Part shown: positions 7,706 through 16,105 of the stretch, one piece after another | How positions within the stretch are numbered: position 1 is the first letter of the stretch | Layout of the letters: every line of letters begins with the position of its first letter | Assembly: GCF_905372745.1 (NCBI RefSeq) | Contig: NZ_CAJPQR010000037.1 | Coordinates: 1 to 23,229 of the forward strand | DNA: 23,229 nt | DNA from: an uncultured Campylobacter sp. | GTDB lineage: Bacteria > Campylobacterota > Campylobacteria > Campylobacterales > Campylobacteraceae | Direction: 5' to 3' | The notes under the pieces: model-generated | Told to the model about the DNA's origin: nothing | Seen by the model: the letters and a program-made list of their open reading frames with translations, nothing else | The model's database searches: none | Made by a program: the position numbers and the translations under genes

Positions 7706-8656
7706 TTAAACTCGTTTTTTAAATCTTATTTTGTTTATTTTTCGTTCGATTAGATAGAAATTAATCAGTCCAAACACAACCGAACCGCCCGTCACGAAGA
7801 CTAAATTTACGCCTCCCAGCCAAAACTCGCTAAGCCAAATAAAAAGAAAATGGCTGATAAAAATCGCGTATGAAAGCGAGCCTGCGATATCGTTAGATTT
7901 AAGCTTAAATTTAAATCTCTCATGCGCTAGTACGACTGCGGCTCCGACTAGATAGCCGGTCGCCGTCTCTACGCCAAAGGCGCTAAATTCGCGCGAGTAA
8001 AAAAGATAGCCTGCCAGCGCCGCTACCGCCGCGTAAAAAACGGCGAGCTTGCCAAACTCTTTTTGATAGATCAAAAATCCCGTGTAAAACATAAAAAATA
8101 CGCCGCAAACAAGCCTATATCCGTAGATATCGGCATTTATAAAGCCTAAATTCGCCGCTGTATAAACGCCTAGCGAACCGGTAGCTAGCGCGTAGCCTAG
8201 CCGTCTAAATTTGATCGCTAGCACGAGCAGGGCATATGCCTGAAGCTCGGCTCCTAGCGACCATGCGGGAGGTATGATGAAATTTAGCCCTACGGGCGCG
8301 TCTATGACGGAAACATCAAGCCAAAAAAAGTAATTTAGTGGCGCGATAAGCGCATTCAGGAGCAAGTTTTTTGCATTAAAATGCGGCTGCAGATACGACG
8401 TCGCGCAAAAAAATAGCACCGTCAGCGCAAACGCAAAGAAAAATGCGGGATAAATGCGTAAAAATCTATCTTTTATGAAGTAGCTTATTTGTGCGTTTTT
8501 CGGTGCGATTTTGATAAAGACCTTTGATGTGACGAGTCCTGCTAGGATATAAAAAATCACGACTGCAAAGACGCCGATGTTTTTGCCAGCCAGTCCTATA
8601 CCGACGTGTGATAGTAGCACGAAATACGCTAAGATAAACCTAATATAACCAAACAT
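7706..8656 (-). CDS. Acyltransferase-3 family membrane protein (OafA/NolL-like)
   Basis: Integral membrane O-acyltransferase of 316 aa, a family that adds acetyl or other acyl groups to surface sugars such as LPS O-antigen. Visible: the exact family motif R-x10-H at the N-terminus (Arg6, His17 in RFILAYFVLLSH), DRFLRIYPAFFF, and PPAWSLGAELQAYALLVL, which matches the conserved W-S-L-x-x-E-x-x-[FY]-Y region. About nine to ten hydrophobic segments follow in order. Shorter than the 350-400 aa usual for the family because it lacks an SGNH domain and a long C-terminus. Ribosome site TAGGAAC lies just before ATG. Single-gene unit; the acyl donor and target cannot be read from sequence, but the manBC neighbours make surface polysaccharide modification likely. 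Confidence 0.88.
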   Translation of the reverse strand: MFGYIRFILAYFVLLSHVGIGLAGKNIGVFAVVIFYILAGLVTSKVFIKIAPKNAQISYFIKDRFLRIYPAFFFAFALTVLFFCATSYLQPHFNAKNLLLNALIAPLNYFFWLDVSVIDAPVGLNFIIPPAWSLGAELQAYALLVLAIKFRRLGYALATGSLGVYTAANLGFINADIYGYRLVCGVFFMFYTGFLIYQKEFGKLAVFYAAVAALAGYLFYSREFSAFGVETATGYLVGAAVVLAHERFKFKLKSNDIAGSLSYAIFISHFLFIWLSEFWLGGVNLVFVTGGSVVFGLINFYLIERKINKIRFKKRV

Positions 8657-9011
8657 TTTGTTCCTAGTTTTTGTTTTTTACGGCATTTTGCGGCTATGCC
8701 TAGCTGGATTTTTCGGCGCGATTTTTTCGCAAATTTCGCCGCTTTGCTCTTTTGGGCCGCGACCGTCGTAACCTGCTAAAAATGACGCCTTTTGCCGAGC
8801 TTTATTGCGCAAAGGCGATTGTAGCCTTTTTTAGCCGGCTAGCTAGTAAAATTTACCGCATGTATCTGCATTTTTGCCAAGTCTGCATAAAATTTAAACG
8901 CCGAGTCTGCGCTTTTGCGTTTATTTGCGTTTTGATTTTACCGTAAATTTGTGCGCTTTAGGCTTTCGTACCTGATTTAAATTTTGAAGCAAATTTAAAG
9001 TCGCGGCAAAT
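8657..9011. other. 355-bp gap, no gene supported
   Basis: Region between the 84-aa gene and the acyltransferase gene, both on the minus strand. It holds the acyltransferase ribosome site next to 8657 and a small inverted repeat AAAGGC/GCCTTT at 8811-8829 (7-nt loop, T-rich on the plus side, weak as a minus-strand terminator). A 64-codon plus frame at 8752-8946 has no ribosome site and a Cys/Phe/Arg-rich composition unlike real proteins here, so I do not call it. Confidence 0.45.
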
Positions 9012-9266
9012 TTAAAAATCTCCACCGTCGCCGAATTTGACGCTAGAGGCTAAAATTTTACAAACGAGGTTTAAGATTTCTAAATTTACCTCGCTCGCAT
9101 ATTCGTCGATAACCTTAAAAACTTCTTGCCTGACGTCCAAATCGTTATCCGCATGAGCCGCTACATAGGTCTCCTCGGTGATTTTAGCTAGCGTAAATGT
9201 ATCGATATTTCTTTGTCTCATCGCTGTTTTTAGTGTTTTTGAGAGCTTCCATTTTAGATTTTCCAT
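9012..9266 (-). CDS. Small conserved-looking hypothetical protein downstream of radA
   Basis: Protein of 84 aa without a recognised domain. It is soluble, mostly predicted helical, with a basic N-terminus (WKLSKTLKTAMRQR) and an acidic middle (HADNDLDVRQEVFKVIDEYASEV). No signal peptide or membrane segment. It looks real: a good ribosome site AAAGGAAAAAT precedes ATG, amino acid composition is normal, and it follows radA on the same strand with a 46-nt gap, so it is probably co-transcribed with it. Function unknown. Confidence 0.7.
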   Translation of the reverse strand: MENLKWKLSKTLKTAMRQRNIDTFTLAKITEETYVAAHADNDLDVRQEVFKVIDEYASEVNLEILNLVCKILASSVKFGDGGDF

Positions 9267-9312
9267 ATTTTTCCTTTTGCGTTTTTGCGGCGCGGGTCTT
9301 TGCAGCTAAATT

Positions 9313-10653
9313 TTACATCCACTCCAAAACCTGCGTGATGTCGCCTGCAACGAAGCATTTTAGCCCCTGCGCATCAAGCGGCTTAGACGGCACTATCGCG
9401 TTTTTAAATTTCTGCGTTTTGGCCTCTTTTAGGCGCTGATCGAGGTTAAATATCTCGCGAATCTCGCCGTTTAGGCTAAGCTCACCCATAAATACGCTCT
9501 CTTTGCTGATCGGACGGTTTTTAAAGCTGGAAATGATCGCCGCGACTACGGCTAGATCGGCCGCCGTTTCGCCGATTTTGACGCCTCCGCTCACGTTTAT
9601 AAAGACGTCGTAGTGACCCAGCGGGATCTCTAGCTTGCGCTCAAGCAGCGCTAGTAGCATATCTAGGCGGTTTTTGTCAAAACCCGTGGAGCTGCGCTTA
9701 GGATACGCGCTCTCGCACACGAGTGCCTGGATCTCGACGCTAAGCGCGCGCGAGCCCTCCATCGTGATAGTGATCGCCGAGCCGCTAGTTGCCTTGCCTC
9801 GCGTGAAAAACTTGCCCGCGACGTCGTTGGCGCTGATTAGCCCGTTTTGGCTCATCTCAAAGATGCCTACCTCGCTAGTCGAGCCGAATCGGTTTTTAAA
9901 ACCCCGCAGCATACGCAGCTCGCGGCTGGAGTCTCCCTCGAAATAAAGCACCACGTCCACCATATGCTCCAAGATGCGCGGCCCCGCGATCGAGCCGTCC
10001 TTCGTGATATGCCCGATGATAAAGACGCATATGTTTTCGTTTTTGGCTAGGCGCATGAGCTCGAAGGTGATCTCGCGCACCTGCGATACGGAGCCCGGTG
10101 CCGAGGCGATTTTTTCGCTATAAAGGGTCTGTATGGAGTCGATGACGAGGATTTTATACTCGTTTTTGCGCACTTCGGCGAGGATATTTTCGAGTAAAAT
10201 TTCTGTGAGTAAAAACAACTCGTCTTTGACCGCGTCTAGGCGCTGGGCGCGCATTTTGATCTGGCTCGCGCTCTCTTCGCCGCTGACATACAGCGTTTTT
10301 TTACCTTGAGCGGCGAAATTTGACGCGATTTTTAGCAGCAACGTACTTTTGCCGATGCCTGGGCTTCCGCCGATCAGCACCAGCGAGCCCTCCACGACGC
10401 CGCCGCCAAGGACTAGGTCTAGTTCGCTATTTTGCGTGCTGATGCGCGTGATTTTTTCTATTTCAACCTCGCTGATTTGCTTTGCAAGGCTTGGTTTGGC
10501 GGTGCTTTTTGAGATCTCTTTTAGCGTTTCGATCTGCTGTGCATTTAGTTCTAAAAAGCTATCCCAAGCCCCGCACTGAGGGCATTTGCCGACCCATTTG
10601 CTCTGCTGATTGCCGCAGGCTTGACACTCAAATACGGTTTTAGTTTTCGCCAT
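9313..10653 (-). CDS. radA: DNA repair protein RadA (branch-migration ATPase)
   Basis: RecA-like helicase of 446 aa that extends recombination intermediates and supports DNA repair and transformation; cytosolic, acts at D-loops. Domains in order: C4 zinc finger with Cys10, Cys13, Cys24 and Cys27; ATPase core with Walker A GGSPGIGKS (95-103) and Walker B ILVIDSIQT; the RadA-specific KNRFGS motif (253-258); C-terminal Lon-protease-like domain (GVKIGETAADLAVVAAI) with no proteolytic role. Full length. TATAAT on this strand at 10670-10675 and ribosome site AAGGA lie immediately upstream, giving a very short leader. Divergent from brnQ. Confidence 0.97.
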   Translation of the reverse strand: MAKTKTVFECQACGNQQSKWVGKCPQCGAWDSFLELNAQQIETLKEISKSTAKPSLAKQISEVEIEKITRISTQNSELDLVLGGGVVEGSLVLIGGSPGIGKSTLLLKIASNFAAQGKKTLYVSGEESASQIKMRAQRLDAVKDELFLLTEILLENILAEVRKNEYKILVIDSIQTLYSEKIASAPGSVSQVREITFELMRLAKNENICVFIIGHITKDGSIAGPRILEHMVDVVLYFEGDSSRELRMLRGFKNRFGSTSEVGIFEMSQNGLISANDVAGKFFTRGKATSGSAITITMEGSRALSVEIQALVCESAYPKRSSTGFDKNRLDMLLALLERKLEIPLGHYDVFINVSGGVKIGETAADLAVVAAIISSFKNRPISKESVFMGELSLNGEIREIFNLDQRLKEAKTQKFKNAIVPSKPLDAQGLKCFVAGDITQVLEWM

Positions 10654-10669
10654 TTTTTTCCTTTGCGCG

Positions 10670-10675
10670 ATTATA
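10670..10675 (-). promoter_or_regulatory. -10 box for radA
   Basis: Perfect TATAAT on the minus strand 17 nt from the radA ATG. The expected transcription start falls near the ribosome site, so the leader would be only about 10 nt. No clear -35. Confidence 0.4.
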
Positions 10676-10790
10676 CTTTAAAATGTTTAAATTTTACTCC
10701 GGCTGCGTTGTTAAATTTCAAATCGAAACACGCAAGCGCGAAAAATCGGCGAATTTAACCAAAATCAACGAAAATTCAACTTCATCCAAA

Positions 10791-10796
10791 TACAAT
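10791..10796 (+). promoter_or_regulatory. Possible -10 box for brnQ
   Basis: TACAAT 32 nt before the brnQ ATG, with ribosome site GGAG between. Spacing fits a sigma-70 promoter, but the upstream region has no clear -35. Confidence 0.35.
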
Positions 10797-10827
10797 CTGT
10801 CAAATTTAAATCCGAAACGGAGCGAAA

Positions 10828-12159
10828 ATGAAACAAAATCTTAGCAGAAATCAGTTTTTAGTCATCTCGCTCACGCTTTTTGCGATGTTTTTCGGCGCGG
10901 GGAACTTCATCTTTCCGCCGAATTTGGGGCGAGAAGCTGGGCAGAATTTTTACGTCGCGATCATGTTTTTTTGCGCCACGGCGGTGCTTTTGCCGGTGCT
11001 TGGCGTAGCAGCCATCGCTAGAGCAAAAGGGCTTCAAAGCCTAGTGCGCCGTATAGACCCCGTGTTTGCGGTGCTTTTTACCGCGCTTTTATACCTTACG
11101 ATCGGGCCGCTTTTTGCGATACCTCGCGCGGCAAACATGCCCTTTGATATCGCGGTTAAGCCTTTTATCGCACACGAAAATTTGCAAATTTGGCTGTTTT
11201 TTTACTCGGCAGCGTATTTTGCGTTAAATTATTACGTCTGTATGAATCCGTCAAAACTAGTCGATCTACTTGGTAAATACCTCACTCCGCTGCTTTTGGC
11301 GCTGATTTTACTGCTTTTTGGGGCGGGATTTTTCTTCCCGATAGGCGAGTTTGCCGCTCCTAGCGGAGAGTATGCGCAACATGCCGCGGCTAAGGGCTTT
11401 GTCGAGGGCTATCAGACGATGGACGCGCTAGCGTCGCTTGCCTTTGGTATCATCGTGATAAATGCCATCAGAACCGTAGGCGTAAAAGACGAGCGTCATC
11501 TCGTCTCCTCGACGATAAAGGCAGGCATGACGGCAGGCGTGATTTTGATGGCGATTTACCTTATGCTAGGCTACCTCGGCGCTACGTCGGCGGAGCTTTT
11601 TAAAGATGCGCCGGAGATAAACGGAGCCGAGCTACTATCGCGCATTAGCGGCCATTACTTCGGTAAAGCGGGCGTTTTGGTGCTAGGTTCGGCATTTTTT
11701 CTAGCTTGCATCACGACGACGCTAGGGCTCATAAGCTCTGCTAGCGAGTACTTCGAGGAGCTAACGGACGGGCGCGTCAAATATAAAATTTGGGTTGCGG
11801 CGTGGTGTTTGATCGGCTTTGGCGTGGCAAATTTCGGCCTTACGACCATCATCAAGGGCTCAATTCCCGTACTAGTAGCCATCTATCCGGTCGCTATTAT
11901 GCTTATCATCCTCTCGCTTATTAATCCGCTAATAGACTCCAGCAAGCTGGTTTACCGCAGCTGCGTTTACGTCTGCGTGGTAGTAGGAACCATAAACGGC
12001 CTTGATATCGCTGGCGTTTCCGTGCCGCTAGTGACGGATCTTGTTAAAAAAATGCCGTTTTACGACTCTATGCTGGGCTGGATCGTGCCTAGCGCGGTGG
12101 CATTTGCGGCGACGTATATCCTTCATCTCGTGCTTGAAAAGAGAGAAAATACTTTTTAA
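10828..12159 (+). CDS. brnQ: Branched-chain amino acid:cation symporter (LIVCS family)
   Basis: Inner-membrane carrier of 443 aa that imports leucine, isoleucine and valine with Na+ or H+. Visible: the strongly conserved N-terminal LFAMFFGAGNFIFPPNLGREAG, ALLYLTIGPLFAIPRAANMPFD, and about twelve hydrophobic segments, with GIIVINAIRTVGV and ASEYFEEL further on, all typical of BrnQ. Full length. ATG has GGAG 9 nt upstream. It stands alone and is followed by a stable hairpin (12170-12202). Confidence 0.95.
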   Translation: MKQNLSRNQFLVISLTLFAMFFGAGNFIFPPNLGREAGQNFYVAIMFFCATAVLLPVLGVAAIARAKGLQSLVRRIDPVFAVLFTALLYLTIGPLFAIPRAANMPFDIAVKPFIAHENLQIWLFFYSAAYFALNYYVCMNPSKLVDLLGKYLTPLLLALILLLFGAGFFFPIGEFAAPSGEYAQHAAAKGFVEGYQTMDALASLAFGIIVINAIRTVGVKDERHLVSSTIKAGMTAGVILMAIYLMLGYLGATSAELFKDAPEINGAELLSRISGHYFGKAGVLVLGSAFFLACITTTLGLISSASEYFEELTDGRVKYKIWVAAWCLIGFGVANFGLTTIIKGSIPVLVAIYPVAIMLIILSLINPLIDSSKLVYRSCVYVCVVVGTINGLDIAGVSVPLVTDLVKKMPFYDSMLGWIVPSAVAFAATYILHLVLEKRENTF

Positions 12160-12169
12160 CTACTAGCAG

Positions 12170-12202
12170 CAAGGCGCCAAATTCGCATAAACGGCGCCTT
12201 GT
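12170..12202 (+). terminator. Stable hairpin after brnQ
   Basis: CAAGGCGCC (12170-12178) and GGCGCCTTG (12193-12201) form a perfect 9-bp GC-rich stem, one further G-U pair, 14-nt loop. No U-run follows, so termination would be imperfect; it may instead protect the brnQ mRNA end. Confidence 0.5.
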
Positions 12203-12272
12203 GTCAAATTTACCCGGCCAAAAATTTAAAATCTCGGCTAAATTTTCGCAAAAAATTAAAAAAGGAAACTAT

Positions 12273-13871
12273 ATGAGCAAACAAGACGAGGCGCTAGCGT
12301 TAGCGCGGGATTTTGAGCGAGAGGGCTTTGGCGCGTCTGATTTATACGAGCGGTTTTGGCGGCTAAAGGGCGACGAGGCGGCGTATTTTATGCTAGCTGA
12401 TAGCTTACTGCGCGGGCGGCGAGAGAGCGGCGCGCTACTAGATGACGCTATGAGCTACGTTAGCAAAGAAGATTTTAGGGCTTTGGTCTCTACGGCGATG
12501 GAGATTTTGCGCGAGGAGGGTGAGGCTCAAAACGAGGCGCAAAGAGATAAAAAACAAGCAAACAAAAATAGCGCGCGACAAATAAACGCCTGGGGAGTAA
12601 TCGCCGTAGCAAGCCTAGAGTTTGCGCCGCTTTTGCACCCATATCTGGAGGAGATTTTTAGCTTGCGACCAAACGACGGGACATACTATGAGTGCTATCC
12701 GTGGCGCGAGCTAGACTACGAGAGCTCGCAGATCTGGCGCGAGAGGCTAGCTAGCGCGCAAACTAGCAGGGGCGATAAACAAAGGCTTTTTGAGTGCCTG
12801 CTGCAAACAAGACAGCCGCGAAATATAAAATTTGCCTGCGAGACTGCGGCGGCGGAGAAGTTTTTGAAGCATAAAGGCAGCCTTAGCGAGCATCTGGGCT
12901 ACTATTTGGAGGACGTAGGCTTTACGCTTGAGAGGGTTAAATTTACGGGAGGCGCAAACGGCGCGGAGCTGGCGGATGAAAATTTAAGCCAAGCGCAAGG
13001 CGTCATAAATGACGTCAAATTTAACGCTAGCAAGCTAAATTCGCAAGCGGATGAAAATTTAAACGACCCCAAATCCGGCAAAAACGCGCCGAGCGAAGAA
13101 AGCCGAGTCCAAAAAGCGCAAGCTAGCGATGAAATGAGTATCGGCGACGAAGTGTTTAGGCTAAAAAGATACTGCGGCGAGCGCGCGTATCACGTCGCGT
13201 TTAGGCAGGGGTATTTTAGCGAGCCGTTTGCCGCTCATCAAGCTAAAAATCACCCGACTTGGGGACTATGGACTGGCGAAGCGCAAAAAGGCGAAAGCAA
13301 GGAAGCTGCGGAAGCAAATTTGGGCGAGACGAAGTATAAAATCGGCGGAGTTTTAGACGAGCCTTGCGCGGACGAGGAAAATCCGCTCTTTCATCTCATC
13401 ACGCTTGATCCGGTGCCTCGCGAGCTGCCGGTGCGCTCGCTGCCTAGTCTAACCCTAGCCGCGCACGTTAGAGAGATAAGCGAGGGCGAGACGGCGTTTT
13501 ACGAACACGACCGGCTGGGCAAGCCAAAGCGTATCGGCGAGAAGTCGCAGGTAGAGTACGTAGACGACGAGCCGGCGCGGCAGGATCTAGTGCGTCTGCG
13601 CGTAGTGCCTAAGCGCTGGCACAAGCAGGACTGGGCGCTATCAAACGGCAGGCAAAATCTATCTCGCATAGGCGGCGAGCCGTCGTGGATACAGGGCGCG
13701 CAGGTGCCGACGTGTCCGATATGCGGCGAGAAAATGGAGTTTTTGATGCAGCTAGATAGCGGGCTTCCTAGCGGCGAGGATGAGGAGCTGCTTTTTGGCA
13801 GCGGCGGGATACTTTACGTATTTTGGTGTGAGAAGTCGCGGGTTAGCGCGTTTTTTATGCAGTGCACGTGA
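12273..13871 (+). CDS. DUF1963/YwqG-like protein (possible immunity protein)
   Basis: Cytosolic protein of 532 aa without signal or membrane segments. The C-terminal third carries SRIGGEPSWIQ followed by CPICGEKMEFLMQLDS and GSGGILYVFWC, a pattern I associate with DUF1963/YwqG-like proteins, some of which are named as immunity proteins in polymorphic toxin systems. The N-terminal half is helical and not recognised. A polar linker at about 225-290 looks low-complexity and holds a repeated ADENL (16-nt identical stretches at 12972-12987 and 13047-13062). I chose ATG 12273 because of its AAAGGAAAC ribosome site; an in-frame GTG at 12201 lies inside the brnQ hairpin. First gene of the accessory island. 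Family call moderate, role inferred. Confidence 0.6.
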   Translation: MSKQDEALALARDFEREGFGASDLYERFWRLKGDEAAYFMLADSLLRGRRESGALLDDAMSYVSKEDFRALVSTAMEILREEGEAQNEAQRDKKQANKNSARQINAWGVIAVASLEFAPLLHPYLEEIFSLRPNDGTYYECYPWRELDYESSQIWRERLASAQTSRGDKQRLFECLLQTRQPRNIKFACETAAAEKFLKHKGSLSEHLGYYLEDVGFTLERVKFTGGANGAELADENLSQAQGVINDVKFNASKLNSQADENLNDPKSGKNAPSEESRVQKAQASDEMSIGDEVFRLKRYCGERAYHVAFRQGYFSEPFAAHQAKNHPTWGLWTGEAQKGESKEAAEANLGETKYKIGGVLDEPCADEENPLFHLITLDPVPRELPVRSLPSLTLAAHVREISEGETAFYEHDRLGKPKRIGEKSQVEYVDDEPARQDLVRLRVVPKRWHKQDWALSNGRQNLSRIGGEPSWIQGAQVPTCPICGEKMEFLMQLDSGLPSGEDEELLFGSGGILYVFWCEKSRVSAFFMQCT

Positions 13872-13920
13872 GGTGGTTAGATCGCGCGTTTACGGAGCTA
13901 AATTTAGAACTAACTTATGC

Positions 13921-13969
13921 GGCTTGGCTCATGAGGGCATTAACATTTAACTACGCCGCCAAGCCTTTT
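13921..13969 (+). terminator. Possible terminator after the DUF1963-like gene
   Basis: GGCTTGGC (13921-13928) pairs with GCCAAGCC (13958-13965) and is followed by TTTT. The 29-nt loop is long, which weakens the call. Confidence 0.4.
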
Positions 13970-14057
13970 GGCATAGCGTAATTTTGCATAAATTTAAGGC
14001 TAAAAGCAGTCTAAATTTACGCGGCCAGCTAAAATCAAAAGCTGCTCTAGCGCACCC

Positions 14058-14073
14058 CGGCAAAGCCGTTTTT
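14058..14073 (+). terminator. Short hairpin with T5 before the 204-aa gene
   Basis: CGGC-AAA-GCCG followed by TTTTT. Only 4 bp, but all G-C with a tight loop and a U-run, so it could act as a second terminator for the upstream gene or as an attenuator for the gene starting at 14102. Confidence 0.4.
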
Positions 14074-14101
14074 AGATAAATTTAAACAAAAAAGAATAAC
14101 G

Positions 14102-14716
14102 ATGAACTTACATTTAACTAAGATAGAGCCTTTTTGCACTACCGATACGCAAAAAGAGCTTTTAAAGAAGATAAAAAAGATACAAAAATTTCGTATTAGA
14201 CGATTTAGCGATAGTTATTTGCTAGAGGGCCTGCTGTTTAGCTTTTACGTCGAGGAGAAATTTGAGCCCGTAATGCTTTACTACGATGAGATAATTAGCC
14301 TGCCTTTTGACGAAAGCTTTCCCTTGTGGGATGATTTTTGGGATTTTTTGTCTATTTTTTATATCAATCCGCTATGTGCGCAAGCGCAAAAAGAGGCGAT
14401 TTTCGCGCGCTACGAAGAGGTTTCGCGCCATAAGGTATCAGCCGAGTTTGCGGATGCGCAGCTTCTTTTTACCGACTTTTTTAAAAATATCCTTTCTTTA
14501 AAAGCGGTCAAGGAGCGCGAAAAAACCTTGCAAAGAGCGCTAAAAGATAACGACTTGCAGCTTGAGTTTGCTATGCGTATGAGTCTGGTGCTATACCCCA
14601 CGCGAGTAATCATCGCAAATAATGGCGAAAACAAAGCCCTAGAGGAGCAAATGCAAGCTACGGTAGATGAGCAGACTGCGGTTCTGCGCTCGGGTAAATT
14701 TGCAAAATACATATAA
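14102..14716 (+). CDS. Hypothetical protein, 204 aa, in accessory island
   Basis: I do not recognise a family. It is a soluble, mostly helical protein with no signal peptide. It begins with a basic stretch (KKIKKIQKFRIRRF), has an aromatic/acidic central block (FPLWDDFWDFLSIFY) and ends in a charged helix (ENKALEEQMQATVDEQ). Composition and codon use are ordinary for the neighbourhood, which supports a real gene, although the ribosome site (AAAGAA) is weak. It lies between the DUF1963-like gene and the foreign-looking 244-aa gene, in the same direction. By position it could be another immunity-type protein; this is inference only. Confidence 0.6.
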   Translation: MNLHLTKIEPFCTTDTQKELLKKIKKIQKFRIRRFSDSYLLEGLLFSFYVEEKFEPVMLYYDEIISLPFDESFPLWDDFWDFLSIFYINPLCAQAQKEAIFARYEEVSRHKVSAEFADAQLLFTDFFKNILSLKAVKEREKTLQRALKDNDLQLEFAMRMSLVLYPTRVIIANNGENKALEEQMQATVDEQTAVLRSGKFAKYI

Positions 14717-14806
14717 AAAGCGGTAAAAACTAAAATCAAATTTGATCCGTGCGCTGCTCTTTTGGCTACCGTGCCGACCGTAATTTAAATTAAAAAAGGA
14801 AATAAA

Positions 14807-15541
14807 ATGAATACAAGAGAGAATATAAGCGAGCTAAACGAAAATCTACGACCGTTTCCCGAAGCGCAAGACGTTTTCGCAAAAGAACAAGCGTGGCTCA
14901 AAAATCATTTTTTGCCCCTGATGAGTATCGATTTAGCCGAAATCAATCCCGATTGGGCAGGGCAAAAGGTATATATGATCTGTCCGTTTGAGCCTTACGA
15001 GGGGTATATAGGTGATAATACCACTGAATATCACAACGAATATACCGCGCCTAACTGGCTGGCTTTCCGCCTAACCGACGATAATAAGTTCGAGTTCCTC
15101 GGCAAGGAAGGATATTTTGAGCGAACCGCTATTCACCATTGGGATTTTAATTCCGAAGAAGAGGAAGCCATACAGGGAATGGCCGATAACTATGAGAAAA
15201 GCAAAGCAAATGTAGCTAAATATGGCACTTTGGTGAATGTGCGTTACCCTGAATATAAGGGTGAACTGAATAAGAGATCATTTTTGGAGATTTTAGGAGG
15301 AGAATTTGAGTACGGCAACTGGAGTTCCAGCATTGAAAGAAAGGAATATCCAAAGGCTTTTGAAATGAAAATACAATACGGAAAGGATGATGAAGAGGTG
15401 GTGTTTGATATTTCATACAAAGGAAATCCTTTCTATCTCGTAGCCGAAACAGGTGCTTACTACTGGATAGGTTCTGGCGGTTATATTATTATGCTGTATG
15501 AGCCTGTAAGCCGTATTGTTCTATTTACTTTTGATTATTAG
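14807..15541 (+). CDS. Hypothetical protein, 244 aa, with foreign codon use
   Basis: Not recognised with certainty. Soluble, acidic, rich in Trp, Tyr and Glu, with beta-type C-terminal sequence (ETGAYYWIGSGGYIIMLYEP) and an earlier NWLAFRL segment. Strong ribosome site AAAAAAGGAAAT precedes ATG. The first 200 nt use codons like the neighbours (GCG, GAC, CGA, AAA), while from about 15120 on codons shift to AAG, GAT, GGA, ACA, CCT, giving the look of Bacteroidetes or other AT-richer DNA. This suggests recent transfer or a fusion of a native 5' end with an imported 3' part. Small acidic single-domain proteins like this are common as immunity proteins, but function is unproven. Confidence 0.65.
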   Translation: MNTRENISELNENLRPFPEAQDVFAKEQAWLKNHFLPLMSIDLAEINPDWAGQKVYMICPFEPYEGYIGDNTTEYHNEYTAPNWLAFRLTDDNKFEFLGKEGYFERTAIHHWDFNSEEEEAIQGMADNYEKSKANVAKYGTLVNVRYPEYKGELNKRSFLEILGGEFEYGNWSSSIERKEYPKAFEMKIQYGKDDEEVVFDISYKGNPFYLVAETGAYYWIGSGGYIIMLYEPVSRIVLFTFDY

Positions 15542-15673
15542 TAGGGAGCTATTTAGGGCGGTTTTATCTTCTCGCCAAAATATCGCGATTTGCGTGGCGA
15601 GACTTTGTTTGACGGCAAAAAATCGTCGTCTGCTTTATTTTACGAGCGACTTAAACCCTGCTCTGGATTATTG

Positions 15674-15700
15674 CGCCGCGGTTTGCTTGCGGCGAATTTT
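15674..15700 (+). terminator. Hairpin followed by AATTTT
   Basis: CGCCGC (15674-15679) and GCGGCG (15689-15694), 9-nt loop, then AATTTT. GC-rich stem with a weak U-run, about 130 nt after the 244-aa gene stop. Plausible terminator. Confidence 0.4.
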
Positions 15701-15973
15701 ACTACGAAATAGCCGGGGCGTTAGAGTTTTTACATTTGTGAGATTTGTCTAAAATAGGGCAAAATCTATAACGGCAAAATTTGCGCTTAGCTCGCGCGGT
15801 AGCAGAGCAAATTTGCAAAAAGCATAAATCTTTTGTAAAAGAGCGCGTAAATTTAGCTCTCTCTCCTAAGCGCCGATGTAAATTCGGACGTCTGGAATCA
15901 AATTTAACTCTTTAAAATGCTAATGTGATTTTTGAGATACCCTAAATAAACTCGGCAAAAAATTTGCGCTACG

Positions 15974-16020
15974 GCTGATTTTAGCAAGAGTTTGCGGCGA
16001 TACGGAGCGCTAAAATCAGC
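15974..16020. repeat. Perfect 12-bp inverted repeat
   Basis: GCTGATTTTAGC at 15974-15985 and its exact reverse complement GCTAAAATCAGC at 16009-16020, separated by 23 nt. Not explained by a gene. Could be a bidirectional terminator or a protein-binding dyad. Confidence 0.6.
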
Positions 16021-16091
16021 TTAAAATTTATGCGGTTTAAATTTAACCGCCGTAAACCTCGATAAAAGCTTTTGCTTGATTTAGCGTTTTT

Positions 16092-16105
16092 GCTTAAATT
16101 TAAGC
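16092..16105. repeat. 14-bp perfect palindrome
   Basis: GCTTAAATTTAAGC reads the same on both strands. It lies 39 nt past the SUFU gene stop and is centred on the AAATTT word common in this genome. Possible binding site or part of the terminator region. Confidence 0.4.

Noticed and set aside
8752..8946. 64-codon plus-strand frame in the gap before the acyltransferase
   Set aside because: No ribosome site, Cys/Phe/Arg-rich, contains a terminator-like repeat, and runs against both neighbours.
12201..12272. Longer start (GTG 12201) for the DUF1963-like gene
   Set aside because: GTG falls in the brnQ hairpin with no ribosome site, while ATG 12273 has AAAGGAAAC directly before it.
15516..15752. 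78-codon plus-strand frame after the 244-aa gene
   Set aside because: Overlaps the upstream gene, has no ribosome site, and is Arg/Cys/Leu-rich like a random frame; crosses a hairpin.
15851..15903. Possible tRNA-like segment in the island gap
   Set aside because: GGACGTCTGGAATC vaguely resembles a T-arm, but no acceptor stem, anticodon arm or cloverleaf could be built.
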